This document shows, piece by piece, positions 51,380 through 60,130 of a DNA stretch of 64,000 nucleotides. The notes under the pieces were generated by a model. It was given only the letters and a program-made list of their open reading frames with translations. It made no database searches and was not told the origin of the DNA. The stretch comes from CAZDXB01 sp964509335 (GTDB lineage: Bacteria > Bacteroidota > Ignavibacteria > Kapaibacteriales > UBA2268). A program made the position numbers and the translations under genes. Numbering within the stretch: position 1 is the stretch's first letter; each line of letters opens with the position of its first letter. The stretch is from positions 62,001-126,000 of the forward strand of contig CAZDXB010000001.1 of assembly GCA_964509335.1 (NCBI GenBank), written 5' to 3'.

Positions 51380-52305
51380 TTTTTAACTTTTTGCGATACC
51401 ACTCTTTTGAAAAATCTTGACTGGGTTTTAACTACGCTAACGCCTAAAGTTATATCGTCGATTTTATCTTTAGGGGCGACGTTGCGTTCGTTTCTGTATG
51501 TGTGAATAGCCACTTCGAGCATTCCGAAAAAACCTTCGACGAAAACGCCGAATGAAAATCTATTGAGAATAGCGATTGAAAGCTGAGAAACCATTATTAC
51601 TATAGACCTTGAGAAAGCTCTGAAGAAAGGGAAGTAACGCCAGTTGTATCGTATAAATTGCTTTGATATTTTTATCCATCTATTGGGACTGTTTCTAGTT
51701 CTTGGCGAAGCGTAGTGAAGAGTTCTAATGTTTGGGAAATATCTTATATTGAATCCGGCTATTATTGCTCTGGTGCAAAAGTCCAATTCTTCGAATCCAA
51801 ATTCCCAGAAGCCGCCTATGGTTTCGTAAACTTTTCTTTTGATTGCCGCTCCTGTTCCGGGAAAGAAATTGGCTTTGAAGCCGTCTTTTGGCGGATTGCT
51901 TTTGTCTATGGGAATCGGGTACCAGTTCCAAGGTTTGCTTCCCTGACGAACTTCGATATCTTCGGTTGCTATTATGTCTATATGCGGGTTTTCGTTGAAT
52001 ATTTCAATAGCTCTTTCGAAGGCTTTGTAGCTTTCAGGGTGAGAGTCGTCGTCGGTGCGCCAAATAATATCTCCGTCGGACATTTCGATTCCTATGTTTA
52101 TCGACCTTATATCGAAGTTGTTAGGCAGCCATAGATACTTAATATCGGGGTAGTTCTCTTCCATCATCTCCCTCGTCCCGTCGCTCGAGGCGTTATCGAC
52201 AACTATGATTTCTTTGTTCTCGTAAGTTTGCTTTAAATAGCCCTCGATTGAGACCTTCAAGTCCTCTTTTCTATTTCTCGTGATTATTACTACGCTAATT
52301 TTCAT
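51364..52305 (-). CDS. Glycosyltransferase family 2
   Basis: A 313-residue GT-A enzyme. Nucleotide-binding start KISVVIITRNRKEDLKVSIE, the VVDNASSDGTREMM motif, a metal-binding acidic cluster in WRTDDDSHPES (about 88-98), and ED/acceptor region with FGFEELDFCTRAI. C-terminal about 90 residues (LSIAILNRFSFGVFVEGFFG) may attach to the membrane. First gene of a two-gene operon with the GT4 gene. Substrate unknown. Confidence 0.9.
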   Translation of the reverse strand: MKISVVIITRNRKEDLKVSIEGYLKQTYENKEIIVVDNASSDGTREMMEENYPDIKYLWLPNNFDIRSINIGIEMSDGDIIWRTDDDSHPESYKAFERAIEIFNENPHIDIIATEDIEVRQGSKPWNWYPIPIDKSNPPKDGFKANFFPGTGAAIKRKVYETIGGFWEFGFEELDFCTRAIIAGFNIRYFPNIRTLHYASPRTRNSPNRWIKISKQFIRYNWRYFPFFRAFSRSIVIMVSQLSIAILNRFSFGVFVEGFFGMLEVAIHTYRNERNVAPKDKIDDITLGVSVVKTQSRFFKRVVSQKVKKWLKK

Positions 52306-52429
52306 TAAGTTTCAATAAATGTTTTAAAACTTCAAATATATCATTTTAATTTGAAAATACATTAGGGTATCCAGTTAAACCTTTGTAAAAATCAATTGAT
52401 AAATTACTAGGATTTCTATATTTTAGATT

Positions 52430-52888
52430 ATGCTTTTTAAAACAAAAACAGAAGAAAAATATAAAGTATTAAACCAAGACGTATTTATAGTGGCTAGAGC
52501 GGACGAAGAAACAGCGATAGAAAAGATTAAACGAGCGGGCGCCGATAGGGTTATTAATCCTTATTCTATCGGGGGCGAAAGAATGGCGCATCTTATGATT
52601 AATCCTCACGTAGTCGATTTTATTGAAACGGGGTTCAACGTGGGAAACAGCAAATTCAAGATTGAAAATATAAAATTGCCTAAGAAATGCTCTTGGAACG
52701 GCAAGAAGTTGGTAGATTTGGATTTAAGAAACAAATACGGCGTTTCGGTTTTAACTATTGTCCGCGACGGCGAGCCAATGTCGAATCCTTCCGGAGATTT
52801 CAAAATAAAGAAAGGCGACCAATTAATCATTATGGGCGACGAAGAAGAAACGGACAATCTAATTAATAACGTTATAAAAAGTAGTTAG
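52430..52888 (+). CDS. Truncated RCK (TrkA-N end plus TrkA-C) domain protein
   Basis: A 152-residue protein. Residues about 14-60 (DVFIVARADEETAIEKIKRA, then GADRVINPYSIGGERMA) correspond to the last third of a TrkA-N/RCK Rossmann fold; residues about 75-148 are a TrkA-C domain. The first two thirds of the Rossmann fold, including GxGxxG, and any channel part are absent, and no matching sequence is in the 124 bases upstream. It may be the leftover of a K+ channel or Trk gene that lost its 5' end, or a stand-alone regulatory domain. The N-terminal dozen residues look unrelated to the family. kdsA follows after 26 bases. Confidence 0.7.
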   Translation: MLFKTKTEEKYKVLNQDVFIVARADEETAIEKIKRAGADRVINPYSIGGERMAHLMINPHVVDFIETGFNVGNSKFKIENIKLPKKCSWNGKKLVDLDLRNKYGVSVLTIVRDGEPMSNPSGDFKIKKGDQLIIMGDEEETDNLINNVIKSS

Positions 52889-52914
52889 GCGGATTTACTT
52901 ATTGGAGATTGAAT

Positions 52915-53703
52915 ATGATAATCATCGCTGGACCTTGCGTAGTCGAAAACAAAGAAATGTTGTTGGAAACGGCAAGCGAACTAAAAAAGCAATGCGAAAG
53001 AAGCGGATTTGAATTCTATTTTAAAGCTTCTTACAAAAAAGCTAACAGAACGAGCGTTGACTCTTTCACGGGTATAGGCGACGAAAAGGCTGTGCGCTAT
53101 TTGGCTGAAGTAAGAGAGGAATTGAACGTTAAAGTATTAACCGACGTACACTCGCCTGAAGAAGCGCGATTAGCCGCCGATTACGTTGACGTTCTCCAAA
53201 TTCCAGCGTTCCTTTGCCGTCAAACGGACTTGCTAATCAGCGCGGGTAAAACGGGCAAACCCGTGAATATTAAGAAAGGTCAGTTTATGGCTCCTTTCGA
53301 TATGGAAAAAGCGGCGCGTAAGGTATCGTCAACAGGCAACGATAAAATCTGGTTAACCGAGAGAGGTTACGCATTCGGTTATCGCGATTTAGTCGTAGAT
53401 TTTCGCTCTATTCTAATAATGAAAGATTTTGGTTATCCCGTTATTTACGACGCTACGCATTCCTTGCAGAAGCCTTCAATCGGCAAAGAATCCGGCGGAT
53501 TAAGGTCTTACGCTCCCGCCTTAGCGAGAGCCGCCGTAGCCGCCGGCGCGGACGGAATATTTTTCGAAACGCATCCTTCCCCGAAGGACGCTATGAGCGA
53601 TTCCGCTACTCAACTCCCGTTAAATATAGTAGAGGCGTTTCTAAGCGATATAAAATCAATCGATGAGATTGATTTCAAAATGGATTCAAATGTAACTCTT
53701 TAG
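52915..53703 (+). CDS. kdsA: 3-deoxy-8-phosphooctulonate synthase (Kdo-8-P synthase)
   Basis: A 262-residue TIM-barrel enzyme started at the ATG at 52915, which has a GGAG site 7 bases upstream; a TTG two codons earlier is possible. Motifs: IIAGPCVVEN, FYFKASYKKANRTS, VLTDVHSPEEA, VLQIPAFLCRQTDLL, NIKKGQFMAP and VIYDATHSLQKP. It condenses PEP with arabinose-5-phosphate to make the Kdo precursor of LPS. It is followed by lptC, tpiA and pgsA-like genes on the same strand. Confidence 0.96.
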   Translation: MIIIAGPCVVENKEMLLETASELKKQCERSGFEFYFKASYKKANRTSVDSFTGIGDEKAVRYLAEVREELNVKVLTDVHSPEEARLAADYVDVLQIPAFLCRQTDLLISAGKTGKPVNIKKGQFMAPFDMEKAARKVSSTGNDKIWLTERGYAFGYRDLVVDFRSILIMKDFGYPVIYDATHSLQKPSIGKESGGLRSYAPALARAAVAAGADGIFFETHPSPKDAMSDSATQLPLNIVEAFLSDIKSIDEIDFKMDSNVTL

Positions 53704-53710
53704 CGAAAAT

Positions 53711-53718
53711 TAGTTTTG
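53711..53718 (+). promoter_or_regulatory. Possible -7 element before lptC
   Basis: TAGTTTTG fits TAnnTTTG, 60 bases before the lptC ATG, but no TTG occurs at the proper distance upstream. Weak. Confidence 0.3.
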
Positions 53719-53777
53719 AAGACTGATTTTTTTTTCTATTTTAGCGAAGAGTTCGGCGATTTTATTAATTAAAAGCG

Positions 53778-54377
53778 ATGAAGAAATTTTTGAAAATTTA
53801 TCTAATCATAGCGGCGCTGGTTTTGTTCTCTTGTCAAAAAAGCAAGGTTGCGCCTAATAAGATAAACGATAGCATAAACGTAGATGTGGCGCCAGACCAA
53901 ATAAGTTGGGACGCGACCGTTTATTTTGTAGATTCCTCTTATACCAAAGCAGTGTTGAAAGCGAATAGAGCGAGAGTATATAATGACAGACAGGAGACCG
54001 TTCTCGACCGGGGAGTCCAAGTGGATTTTTTGACAAAAAAAACCGGAGAAAGAGAAAGCAAATTGACGGCGGACAGCGCTAAGATTGACGACCGAACAAA
54101 GGATATGCTTGCTTCGGGGAACGTAGTCGTTATAGCCGACAGTACTAACACGAAGCTGGAAACCCCCGTTTTGGAATGGAACAACGAAGAACGCAAGTTA
54201 TATTCTACGGAATTTGTCCGAATAACGTCGCCGAGCGAGACAATCGAGGGCTACGGTTTTGAATCGAATTTGAGTTTAACGAATTATAAAATTTTCAAAG
54301 TAAGCGGAACTCAGAAAACAAGTATAAATAAAAAAGAAGGGGACAAACGAAATGAAACAAAAGTTGATAGCCGGTAA
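53778..54377 (+). CDS. lptC: LPS export protein LptC
   Basis: A 199-residue periplasmic protein with a lipoprotein-like start (hydrophobic 7-18 and LFSC, Cys19 possibly lipidated) and an OstA/LptC-type beta-jellyroll: AVLKANRARVYNDRQETVLD, then DFLTKKTGERESKLTADSAK, SGNVVVIADSTNTKLETPVL, TEFVRITSPSETIEGYGFES. It forms the periplasmic bridge with LptA, moving LPS from LptBFG. Adjacent kdsA supports the LPS role. Its end overlaps tpiA by 26 bases. Confidence 0.85.
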   Translation: MKKFLKIYLIIAALVLFSCQKSKVAPNKINDSINVDVAPDQISWDATVYFVDSSYTKAVLKANRARVYNDRQETVLDRGVQVDFLTKKTGERESKLTADSAKIDDRTKDMLASGNVVVIADSTNTKLETPVLEWNNEERKLYSTEFVRITSPSETIEGYGFESNLSLTNYKIFKVSGTQKTSINKKEGDKRNETKVDSR

Positions 54378-55125
54378 TTGGAAAATGCACACTACCGCTT
54401 TCGAAGCCGGTAGGTTGGCTGAATCAATAGCAACAAAAGTAATGAGTCTTATGGCGCAATCGGAAGTTTTGCTATGTCCTCCTTACACTAGTTTACAAAC
54501 GGTTTCGGAAGTAGTCTCAAACACCAAAGTGAAGTTGGGAGCCCAGAATTGTCATTCCCAGCCGGAAGGCGCATACACGGGAGAAATTTCAATTCCTATG
54601 CTCAGATATTTAGATTGCGGTTACGTCATTTTAGGTCATTCGGAAAGAAGACGCTACTTTAACGAAACCGACGATTCGGTTAACGAAAAGTTGAGAGCAG
54701 TCGTCAATTCGAGAATGAACGCAATAGTTTGCATAGGAGAAAAGCTAAAAGAAAGAGAAGGCGGAGAAGCAAAAGAGGTGATTAAGAAGCAATTGGAAGA
54801 AGCTTTAAAGAATATTGACGACGAGTATTCGCGATATATAACGATAGCGTACGAACCGGTATGGGCTATCGGAACGGGGGTTTCCGCGGAACCCGAGCAA
54901 GTAGAGGACGCCCATTCATTGATAAGAAAAGAATTGTTAGATAAATACGGCGAAGAAGGCGAGAAAATTAGAATTTTATACGGCGGAAGTATGAAAGAGA
55001 GCAACGCCGCCGATTTATTGTCGCTTAACAACGTGGACGGGGGATTGATTGGAGGAGCTTCCTTAAAAGCCAAATCTTTTTTAGCTATAATTGAAATTGC
55101 CGAAGAAATTTTAAAAGAAAGATAG
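54352..55125 (+). CDS. tpiA: Triosephosphate isomerase
   Basis: A 257-residue TIM barrel. Active-site elements: Asn10 and Lys12 (GNWKMH), His in LGHSERRRYF, Glu in AYEPVWAIGTG, phosphate loops near YGGSMKESNA and GGLIGGASL. It interconverts dihydroxyacetone phosphate and glyceraldehyde-3-phosphate. Start ATG lies inside lptC, 26 bases before its stop; its own stop TAG shares the G with the GTG start of the next gene, so three genes are tightly coupled. Confidence 0.97.
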   Translation: MKQKLIAGNWKMHTTAFEAGRLAESIATKVMSLMAQSEVLLCPPYTSLQTVSEVVSNTKVKLGAQNCHSQPEGAYTGEISIPMLRYLDCGYVILGHSERRRYFNETDDSVNEKLRAVVNSRMNAIVCIGEKLKEREGGEAKEVIKKQLEEALKNIDDEYSRYITIAYEPVWAIGTGVSAEPEQVEDAHSLIRKELLDKYGEEGEKIRILYGGSMKESNAADLLSLNNVDGGLIGGASLKAKSFLAIIEIAEEILKER

Positions 55126-55766
55126 TGTTTAGCAAAAACGATAAATTAATAGTGAACTTCCCGAACGCTATTAGCTTAGCGAGAATAATAATTTCGCCGG
55201 TTATCTTGTTTCTATTGATAAGCGGCGACAAATATTTAATTCTTAGCGCTTGCGTACTTTATTTTATCGCCTCTTTCACTGATACGATTGACGGATGGTA
55301 CGCTCGAAAGTACTCAAAAGAAACTTCTTTGGGGAGATTTGTCGACCCATTGGCGGATAAAGCGTTGACGGCTTGCGCTTTTATAGCGTTAGTAATAATG
55401 GGCATAGTGGAATTGTGGATGGTTGCTATAATTATCTTTAGAGACATAGGAACGACAGCTATGAGAATATACGCCGATTCCGTCCAAAAACTGATGAAAA
55501 CGTCCGTGACGGCTAAATGGAAAACTACCTTTCAGATGATATTCACTTCGATTGTTGTCGTTTTAATTTTCTTAAAAGAAGCTAAGGCGTTTACTATGAA
55601 TAGCATAGGCATTGACCCTTCTTTTGTCGAGGAGATTTTGAAGTCGGATTACGTTTATTTTTCGATGCTGTTTATTACTCTATTCACCGTTTGGACGATT
55701 ATCGAATACATAATCGACAACAAAGAATTATTTAGAAAAGCGGAAAAACCGCGTCAAATCCGTTGA
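55125..55766 (+). CDS. pgsA: CDP-alcohol phosphatidyltransferase (PgsA-like)
   Basis: A 213-residue membrane enzyme with GTG start. Contains the family signature in DTIDGWYARKYSKETSLGRF, then VDPLADK, which fits D-G-x2-A-R-x8-G-x3-D-x3-D, and about six membrane segments. Bacterial homologues make phosphatidylglycerophosphate (PgsA) or similar phospholipids; CDP-diacylglycerol is the donor. The exact acceptor cannot be told, so PgsA is the most likely but not certain. One-base coupling to tpiA. Confidence 0.87.
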   Translation: MFSKNDKLIVNFPNAISLARIIISPVILFLLISGDKYLILSACVLYFIASFTDTIDGWYARKYSKETSLGRFVDPLADKALTACAFIALVIMGIVELWMVAIIIFRDIGTTAMRIYADSVQKLMKTSVTAKWKTTFQMIFTSIVVVLIFLKEAKAFTMNSIGIDPSFVEEILKSDYVYFSMLFITLFTVWTIIEYIIDNKELFRKAEKPRQIR

Positions 55767-55876
55767 TTTTTGGGGGTAAAATGTGGAAAGTTAGCCTGAA
55801 AGCGGTTAAAAGTTGTAAAAAATGCAAGAAAAGTTAAAAAAATCAGAAAAAACGCGGGTTTTCAGAAAAAAAATCT

Positions 55877-55907
55877 TGCAAAGCTAGCTTAAATCTAATA
55901 TCTTTAC
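55877..55907 (+). promoter_or_regulatory. Probable promoter of the HU gene
   Basis: TTG at about 55877, a 20-base spacer, and TATCTTTA, which differs from TAnnTTTG at the last base. The start would be near 55914. The same TATCTTTA word occurs before the symporter gene (near 46991), so this may be a common variant here. Confidence 0.45.
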
Positions 55908-55967
55908 TTTCGTAGTTCTTTCAAATGATTTATTTTTTTCTATTTATAACAAATAGGGGGTTCTTTT

Positions 55968-56267
55968 ATGAGTTTAAACAAAGCCCAATTAATTTCCGAA
56001 GTCGCTAAAGACTCCGGACTGAAGAAGGTCGAAGCTGAAAAAGCTGTAAAGAGTACTTTCGACGTAATTTCCAAATCGTTAAGCAAAGGCGATAATGTTA
56101 CGCTAATCGGTTTTGGAACATTCTCTGTTTATCAGAGAACCGCGCGAAAGGGTAAAAATCCGAGAACCGGTGAAACTATTAAGATTCCGGCTAAGAAAGT
56201 CGCGAAATTTAAAGCCGGCAAAGCCCTTAGCGAGTTAGTCGCGAAGAAGAAAGGTAAGAAAAAATAG
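55968..56267 (+). CDS. hup: HU-family DNA-binding protein
   Basis: A 99-residue HU protein: MSLNKAQLISEVAKDSGLKK start, the DNA-binding arm GFGTFSVYQRTARKGKNPRT, then GETIKIPAKKVAKFKAGKAL, and a lysine-rich tail (AKKKGKKK). It bends and compacts DNA in the nucleoid. Preceded by a 201-base upstream region with a possible promoter, and followed by a strong terminator, so it is a single-gene unit. Confidence 0.96.
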   Translation: MSLNKAQLISEVAKDSGLKKVEAEKAVKSTFDVISKSLSKGDNVTLIGFGTFSVYQRTARKGKNPRTGETIKIPAKKVAKFKAGKALSELVAKKKGKKK

Positions 56268-56296
56268 TCGAACCTTTCATTAGGATTTTGAAAAAA

Positions 56297-56322
56297 GCCA
56301 TTCGTTATGAATGGCTTTTTTT
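56297..56322 (+). terminator. Rho-independent terminator after HU
   Basis: GCCATTC (56297-56303), loop GTTAT, GAATGGC (56309-56315), then seven T. Adenines before the stem pair with the T run and extend it on both strands. Confidence 0.9.
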
Positions 56323-56365
56323 GTATTTTACGATAATTTGTTAACTAGAAATTGAAAAAAAATTA

Positions 56366-57295
56366 ATGGGAACGGATTTGAGTATTTCGAAGCCTTATTT
56401 GATTCAGAGCGAAGATTTAACTAAGGAAGACATTTATTTGATATTTGAAAGAGCTAAGTTTTTCCTTGAGAAAACGGGCGAAAAGAAGAAATTTGAGTAT
56501 TTGAAAGGCGTTACGGTCGCTTTGGCTTTCTTTGAAAATTCTACGAGGACTAAGCTATCTTTCGATATAGCGGCTAAGAGGCTTTCGGCAGATTGCCTTT
56601 CTTTCCAATCTTCTTCGAGCAGTCTATCTAAGGGCGAATCTTTAATAGACACCTTAAGAACAATCGAGGCTATGGGCGTCCAGATTTTCATCGTTCGTCA
56701 TAGCTTTTCAGGCGCTCCGGCGTTCTTACAAAAAAACACTAACGGCATAGTTGTTAACGCCGGCGACGGAAAGCACGAGCATCCAACGCAAGCGTTATTA
56801 GACGCGTTTACTTTATATAGAAAGTTCGGCAAATTAAGCGGATTGAAGGTCGCTATAGTCGGCGATATTCTTCACAGCAGGGTGGCTCGCTCGAATTATA
56901 ATATATTGAAGACTTTAGGAGTGGAAACGGCTTTTTGCGCTCCGGGAACTCTGATGCCGAGAGAGCTTGACAAATGGGACGTGAAAATTCTCGACAGAAT
57001 CGACAAGTGTATTGAGTGGGCGGACGCGGTAATGATGCTCAGATTACAGCGTGAGAGAATGGAATCGGGAATCTTACCTTCGATAAGGGAATACGCTAAA
57101 TATTACGGCGTCTCGTTGAGTCAAATTGAGAAGAAGCCTGGTTTGGTGCTTCTGCATCCGGGTCCGGTAAATTACGGCATCGAATTGGACTACGAACTTA
57201 GCTCTTATCCTAATATATTGATTCAAACTCAGGTAAAGCACGGCGTTTTCATCCGAATGGCTTTGCTTTCTCTACTCTCCGATTATTTGAAATAG
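56366..57295 (+). CDS. pyrB: Aspartate carbamoyltransferase catalytic subunit
   Basis: A 309-residue enzyme with the carbamoyl-phosphate motif STRTKLSF (about 55-62), HPTQALLDAF and the LHPGPVN motif of the aspartate-binding domain. It makes carbamoyl-aspartate, the first committed step of pyrimidine synthesis. No pyrI follows, so probably the stand-alone or PyrC-associated class. prmC is next after 21 bases. Confidence 0.95.
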   Translation: MGTDLSISKPYLIQSEDLTKEDIYLIFERAKFFLEKTGEKKKFEYLKGVTVALAFFENSTRTKLSFDIAAKRLSADCLSFQSSSSSLSKGESLIDTLRTIEAMGVQIFIVRHSFSGAPAFLQKNTNGIVVNAGDGKHEHPTQALLDAFTLYRKFGKLSGLKVAIVGDILHSRVARSNYNILKTLGVETAFCAPGTLMPRELDKWDVKILDRIDKCIEWADAVMMLRLQRERMESGILPSIREYAKYYGVSLSQIEKKPGLVLLHPGPVNYGIELDYELSSYPNILIQTQVKHGVFIRMALLSLLSDYLK

Positions 57296-57316
57296 TTATA
57301 GCGGAGGCTTTGGCAA

Positions 57317-58180
57317 TTGAGCGAAGAAGTTTGGACTATAATTGACGTAGTTAACTGGACGACCGACTTTTTGAAAAAAAAAGGCGTCGATTCGCCTAGA
57401 CTTAATATAGAGTTAATGATTTGCGAAGCGTTGAATTTAGATAGAATCGATATTTACACTCAATTCGATAAGCCTCTAAAAAAGCAAGAATTAGCTCTTC
57501 TCCGCAATATGATTCTCAAAAGAGCCGATCGCGAGCCGTTGCAATACATTGTCGGCAAAACGAATTTTTTAGGCTACGAGATTTTAGTTAACGATTCGGT
57601 GATGATTCCAAGACCGGAAACCGAGCTTTTAACGGATACCGTAATCAAAGACACAGCTAACGAATACAAAAAAATCGATATACTCGATATCGGCTGCGGT
57701 TCCGGTTGCGTTTCTTTGGTTTTGGCAAAGAAGTTTCCAAACTCTAAAGTTCTAGCTGTCGATAATTCGTATTTCGCTTTAATGACCGCCAAAAACAACG
57801 CTTCAAATTTGGCGGTTAAAAACGCGCAATTCAACAGCTGCAACGCTCTCGAAGAGATTCCGACAAACAAGAAATTCGATATTATCGTATCAAATCCGCC
57901 CTACGTGCCAAAGGAAGAATACGAAGAATTGAGCGACGAAATAGTTAAGTACGAGCCGAAAGACGCCGTCACCGACGATAAAGACGGCTTGACTTTTTAC
58001 AAACGTTTCGCGGAGATTTTTCCCGAATTACTTAAAGAGAAAGGAAAGTTTTATTTAGAAATTGGGGAAGGGCAAGACGAAGAATTGAAGGATTTGTTTG
58101 AATCAGTTGGATATAGCGTTGTTTTTGTCGAGGATTTCAATAAAAAGAAAAGAATTATAATAGGATTTTTACAAAATTAA
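57317..58180 (+). CDS. prmC: Peptide chain release factor N5-glutamine methyltransferase
   Basis: A 287-residue SAM-dependent methyltransferase with the N-terminal helical domain (about 1-85) and the motifs DILDIGCGSGCVSL and SNPPYVP, the NPPY motif that binds the GGQ glutamine of RF1/RF2. The start is a TTG at 57317 with a GGAGG site 10 bases upstream; an ATG lies 34 residues further in, which would lose part of the family's N-terminus. Length is normal for PrmC. Confidence 0.93.
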   Translation: MSEEVWTIIDVVNWTTDFLKKKGVDSPRLNIELMICEALNLDRIDIYTQFDKPLKKQELALLRNMILKRADREPLQYIVGKTNFLGYEILVNDSVMIPRPETELLTDTVIKDTANEYKKIDILDIGCGSGCVSLVLAKKFPNSKVLAVDNSYFALMTAKNNASNLAVKNAQFNSCNALEEIPTNKKFDIIVSNPPYVPKEEYEELSDEIVKYEPKDAVTDDKDGLTFYKRFAEIFPELLKEKGKFYLEIGEGQDEELKDLFESVGYSVVFVEDFNKKKRIIIGFLQN

Positions 58181-58343
58181 CGCTCGCTTAACAAAGGTTT
58201 TTTAAATTCGCGGTAACTTTTTCGCCTTTGAAAGTGTCATAAATAAAAAAAGGATTTGTTTTTAATAATTAAATAAAAATTTTTTAAGTTTGTTCTTTGG
58301 CAAAATGAAATGTTGATAATTAACTTTAGTTAGAAGGTAAAAT

Positions 58344-58691
58344 ATGGCGCAAGTTAAAAGAGAAGACCAAATCGGCGGAGCGGTCTTATCGCTTAAAGGC
58401 GATTTTGTAGGAGGCGATGAAACCGACGCTTTAAAAGAAGGAATCAACAAAATCGCCGAAGAAGAAGGCAAGCGGAAGTTAATCATTGATTTTAAGAAAG
58501 CGAATTATATTAACTCAACTGCTCTCGGAGCTTTGATTTCCGCTCACGCTCATTTTGCGAAGAAAGACGGGAAAATAATTTTGTGCAATATGGATAAATC
58601 TATAAAGAACGTTTTCGTTATTACTAAACTAGCTTTAGTTTTTGAAATAGCGGAAACTTTGGAAGAAGCAATTAAATTGATGTCTAAATAA
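58344..58691 (+). CDS. STAS-domain anti-anti-sigma-like protein
   Basis: A 115-residue protein consisting of one STAS domain: GGAVLSLKGDFVGGDETDAL at the start, then KLIIDFKKANYINSTALGAL with a Ser/Thr (NST) at the site phosphorylated in SpoIIAA, then ISAHAHFAKKDGKIILCNM. Such proteins act in partner-switching cascades with anti-sigma kinases, or as regulators of the complexes they are encoded with. No kinase gene is nearby. It is 21 bases upstream of exbB and so probably in the TonB operon. Confidence 0.87.
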   Translation: MAQVKREDQIGGAVLSLKGDFVGGDETDALKEGINKIAEEEGKRKLIIDFKKANYINSTALGALISAHAHFAKKDGKIILCNMDKSIKNVFVITKLALVFEIAETLEEAIKLMSK

Positions 58692-58712
58692 TATTAATTA
58701 CGAGGGTTTAGT

Positions 58713-59498
58713 ATGAAGAATTGGTTTAACATTATAGTAATCGTTTTAGCGATGTTTATCGGCATCTACGTGATTTGGTGGTTGATTATGGGCGACCCGG
58801 CTAACTTTAAAGACGGCGAGATGCGAAAAGAGCCTATACCGGGAAACTTATTGGGAACGATTCACACTGGCGGACCGGTTGTAGGAGTCCTGATAGGGCT
58901 TGTAATTATTGCTATTACTTTTACATTTGAAAGATGGTTTTCTATTAACAAAGCCAAAGGAAAAGGCAATCCATCTATTTTTATCAAGAATATAATAGAT
59001 AAACTTAAAAACGGGGATACCGAAGAGGCTCTCGAACTTTGCGATAAACAGCGCGGCAGCGTCGCAAACGTAATGAGAGCGGCTATTACAAGATTTAAAG
59101 AGGTCGAAGACGACCCAGATTACACGCCGGAGAAAAAGCTCGCCGAGACTCAACGTTCAATCGACGAGGCGATGAATCTCGAAACTCCTTTGCTGGAAAA
59201 GAACCTAGTTGTTCTTTCGACAATCGCTTCGGTTTCCGTGTTGTTCGGTCTTTTGGGAACTACAATAGGTATGATTAGAGCTTTTAGAGCTTTGGCTATG
59301 ACCGGAACGGTTTCGGCTATTCAGCTTTCAATAGGAATATCGGAAGCTTTATATAATACCGCCAGCGGGTTGGCAGGAGCAATTATAGCGATTATCTCCT
59401 TCAATTACTTTACGACTAAAGTCGATGATTTTGTTTATATGATAGACGAAGCTATCTTGAACATTACGCAAATATTTATGGTTCGAACTAAAAAATAA
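58713..59498 (+). CDS. exbB: ExbB/TolQ-type proton channel protein
   Basis: A 261-residue MotA/TolQ/ExbB-family protein. Membrane segments near 5-27, 50-72, about 167-190 and 208-230, with LETPLLEKNLVVLSTIASVS, then VLFGLLGTTIGMIRAFRALA, the ExbB/TolQ signature, and GISEALYNTASGLAGAIIAI. It forms the proton-driven motor with ExbD that energises TonB. First motor gene after the STAS gene. Confidence 0.93.
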   Translation: MKNWFNIIVIVLAMFIGIYVIWWLIMGDPANFKDGEMRKEPIPGNLLGTIHTGGPVVGVLIGLVIIAITFTFERWFSINKAKGKGNPSIFIKNIIDKLKNGDTEEALELCDKQRGSVANVMRAAITRFKEVEDDPDYTPEKKLAETQRSIDEAMNLETPLLEKNLVVLSTIASVSVLFGLLGTTIGMIRAFRALAMTGTVSAIQLSIGISEALYNTASGLAGAIIAIISFNYFTTKVDDFVYMIDEAILNITQIFMVRTKK

Positions 59499-59559
59499 TT
59501 TTAGTTAAGGTTTCGTTTATAATATTAGATATAACTAATTAAAGAAAACGGGAGTAAAA

Positions 59560-60096
59560 GTGCCTAAAGTAAAAAAGAAACGGGTAGGATTTGTAATAGA
59601 TATGACGCCTTTGGTCGATATTACGTTTTTGCTATTGACATTCTTTATGTTCACGGCGAAATTCAAGACCGAGGCGGAAGCCGAGCAAGATTTTTTCATA
59701 GAGAGACCCCAAGTTACGGCGGACACGTCCAAACTTCCTCAGAAAGATTTAGCTGTAGTTAAGGTTGCTATACAAACCGATACAGTTACCGGCGAAAGCG
59801 ACACTTTGTATTATTACGAAGTGGTTAACGAGCAAGACAGAATGAGGGTGTGGTCTGAGATGAGCGAGTATCTGAACACAGACGACGCCCTGCTTAAAGT
59901 TGGAACTATGGATTCGTCGGGACTGAATAAACTGGATATGCTCGTTAAAAAAACAAGGCAGGCGAACGAAAAAACAAAGTTCGCCATAGACGCCGATAGA
60001 GATTTAAGGTTTAAATGGATACAGGAAGTAATGGACATATTTAGAAAGAATAGAGCTACGGTGTTTAATTTCGTAACAAAGAAGAAAAGCGGATAA
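59560..60096 (+). CDS. exbD: ExbD/TolR-type biopolymer transport protein
   Basis: A 178-residue protein with a basic N-terminus (MPKVKKKRVGFVIDM) and one membrane helix containing the essential acidic residue in DMTPLVDITFLLLTFFMFTA. The rest (about 45-178) is periplasmic, ending with the TolR-like domain (AIDADRDLRFKWIQEVMDIF). GTG start with a GGGAG ribosome site. With ExbB it uses the proton motive force. The next gene encodes a second ExbD. Confidence 0.92.
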   Translation: MPKVKKKRVGFVIDMTPLVDITFLLLTFFMFTAKFKTEAEAEQDFFIERPQVTADTSKLPQKDLAVVKVAIQTDTVTGESDTLYYYEVVNEQDRMRVWSEMSEYLNTDDALLKVGTMDSSGLNKLDMLVKKTRQANEKTKFAIDADRDLRFKWIQEVMDIFRKNRATVFNFVTKKKSG

Positions 60097-60130
60097 GTAT
60101 TTCGTAAACTAAATTTAACGGGAGATAAAT

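Noticed and set aside
58255..58292. Promoter of the STAS gene (TTTG plus TAAGTTTG)
   Set aside because: Spacer is 26 bases, too long for the consensus.
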